Assembly (NCBI GenBank): GCA_945871945.1
Contig: CAMBXY010000061.1
Coordinates: 1-8,500 of the forward strand
DNA from: Bordetella parapertussis
Lineage (GTDB): Bacteria; Pseudomonadota; Gammaproteobacteria; Burkholderiales; Burkholderiaceae_C
Direction of reading: 5' to 3'
DNA: 8,500 nt
Shown here: positions 8,124 to 8,500 of the stretch, one piece after another
Layout: each line of letters opens with the position of its first letter
Numbering within the stretch: the stretch's first letter is position 1
Translations under genes and position numbers: made by a program
The notes under the pieces: model-generated
Seen by the model: only the letters and a program-made list of their open reading frames with translations
The model's database searches: none
What the model was told of the DNA's origin: nothing

Positions 8124-8500
8124 ATGTCAAAAGATTCCTCGATTAAAACACCCGCCCAAGCCATGTTGCTTGCCGCGGGTCGTGGCGAGCGCATGCGCCC
8201 GCTTACCGACAGCATCCCCAAGCCCTTGCTGACAGTGCGCGGCAAGCCTTTGCTTTGGTATCCCTTGCAAGCCTTGGCGATGGCGGGCGTGTCTTCTGCG
8301 GTGATCAACACGGGTTGGCTGGGCGACCACATTGAGCCGGTTTTTGGCAACAGCTTTCAGCCGTCCTTGGCCCAAGACTCGCCTCATGCCAGCAAACTTC
8401 AATTGCAGTATTCCCACGAAGGCCGAGGCGCAGGCGAAGCTTTGGAAACCGCCGGCGGCATTGTGCGGGCCTTGCCAAAACTAGACGAAGTGTTTTGGGT
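8124..8500 (+). CDS. murU: MurU-like sugar-1-phosphate nucleotidyltransferase (5' part, cut by window edge)
   Basis: The first 125 residues of a nucleotidyltransferase that runs off the right edge. The N-terminus carries the family signature LLAAGRGERMRPLTD (15-29) followed by PKPLL (32-36), which binds the nucleotide. Further on, residues 104-113 (GEALETAGGI) match N-acetylmuramate-1-phosphate uridylyltransferases (MurU), which make UDP-MurNAc in cell-wall recycling. Glucose-1-phosphate thymidylyltransferases and mannose-1-phosphate guanylyltransferases share the first motif, so exact substrate is inferred. ATG 8124 is the first start available in frame, since an in-frame stop lies at 8103-8105. 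A second ATG at 8163 would cut into the first beta strand. There is no visible Shine-Dalgarno, so translation may be weak or leaderless. The usual partner kinase gene amgK is not upstream; it could lie downstream, outside the window. Confidence 0.8.
   Translation, partial: MSKDSSIKTPAQAMLLAAGRGERMRPLTDSIPKPLLTVRGKPLLWYPLQALAMAGVSSAVINTGWLGDHIEPVFGNSFQPSLAQDSPHASKLQLQYSHEGRGAGEALETAGGIVRALPKLDEVFW

Overview
The window looks like chromosomal DNA of a betaproteobacterium in Burkholderiales, most likely a Comamonadaceae-type freshwater organism. I base this on the residue-level character of the GlcE, GlcF, GAPDH and transketolase proteins, the moderate-to-high GC and the dense packing. This is recognition from memory, not a database search, and the genus is not claimed. 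There are eight genes, no rRNA or tRNA genes, no insertion sequence and no CRISPR array. No gene-free stretch exceeds about 120 bases.

Layout: from the left edge to 1755 on the + strand lies a membrane-bound hybrid histidine kinase with a C-terminal receiver domain. Everything from 8005 down to 1732 is one co-directional minus-strand run. In transcription order it is transketolase (tkt), glyceraldehyde-3-phosphate dehydrogenase (gap), glycolate oxidase FAD-binding subunit (glcE), a two-gene toxin-antitoxin module (short antitoxin, then a PIN-domain toxin) and glycolate oxidase iron-sulfur subunit (glcF). The last bases of glcF overlap the last bases of the kinase gene tail to tail. At the right edge a + strand gene for a MurU-like sugar-1-phosphate nucleotidyltransferase diverges from tkt and runs off the window.

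How the genes fit together: tkt and gap serve the non-oxidative pentose phosphate or Calvin cycle and glycolysis. GlcE and GlcF are two of the three core subunits of glycolate oxidase, which turns glycolate into glyoxylate. The catalytic subunit gene glcD is not in the window; gap occupies the place directly upstream of glcE. Short gaps (26 bp tkt-gap, 53 bp gap-glcE, 8 bp toxin-glcF) would allow read-through along the whole minus-strand run, but this is inference.

The most notable feature is the toxin-antitoxin pair wedged between glcE and glcF, two genes whose products work in one complex. The cassette has clearly lower GC than glcE, brings its own ribosome-binding site and a small palindrome upstream, and is bracketed by a short inverted repeat, all of which fits an inserted module. 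I see no wholly novel system here; the rest is ordinary housekeeping sequence.
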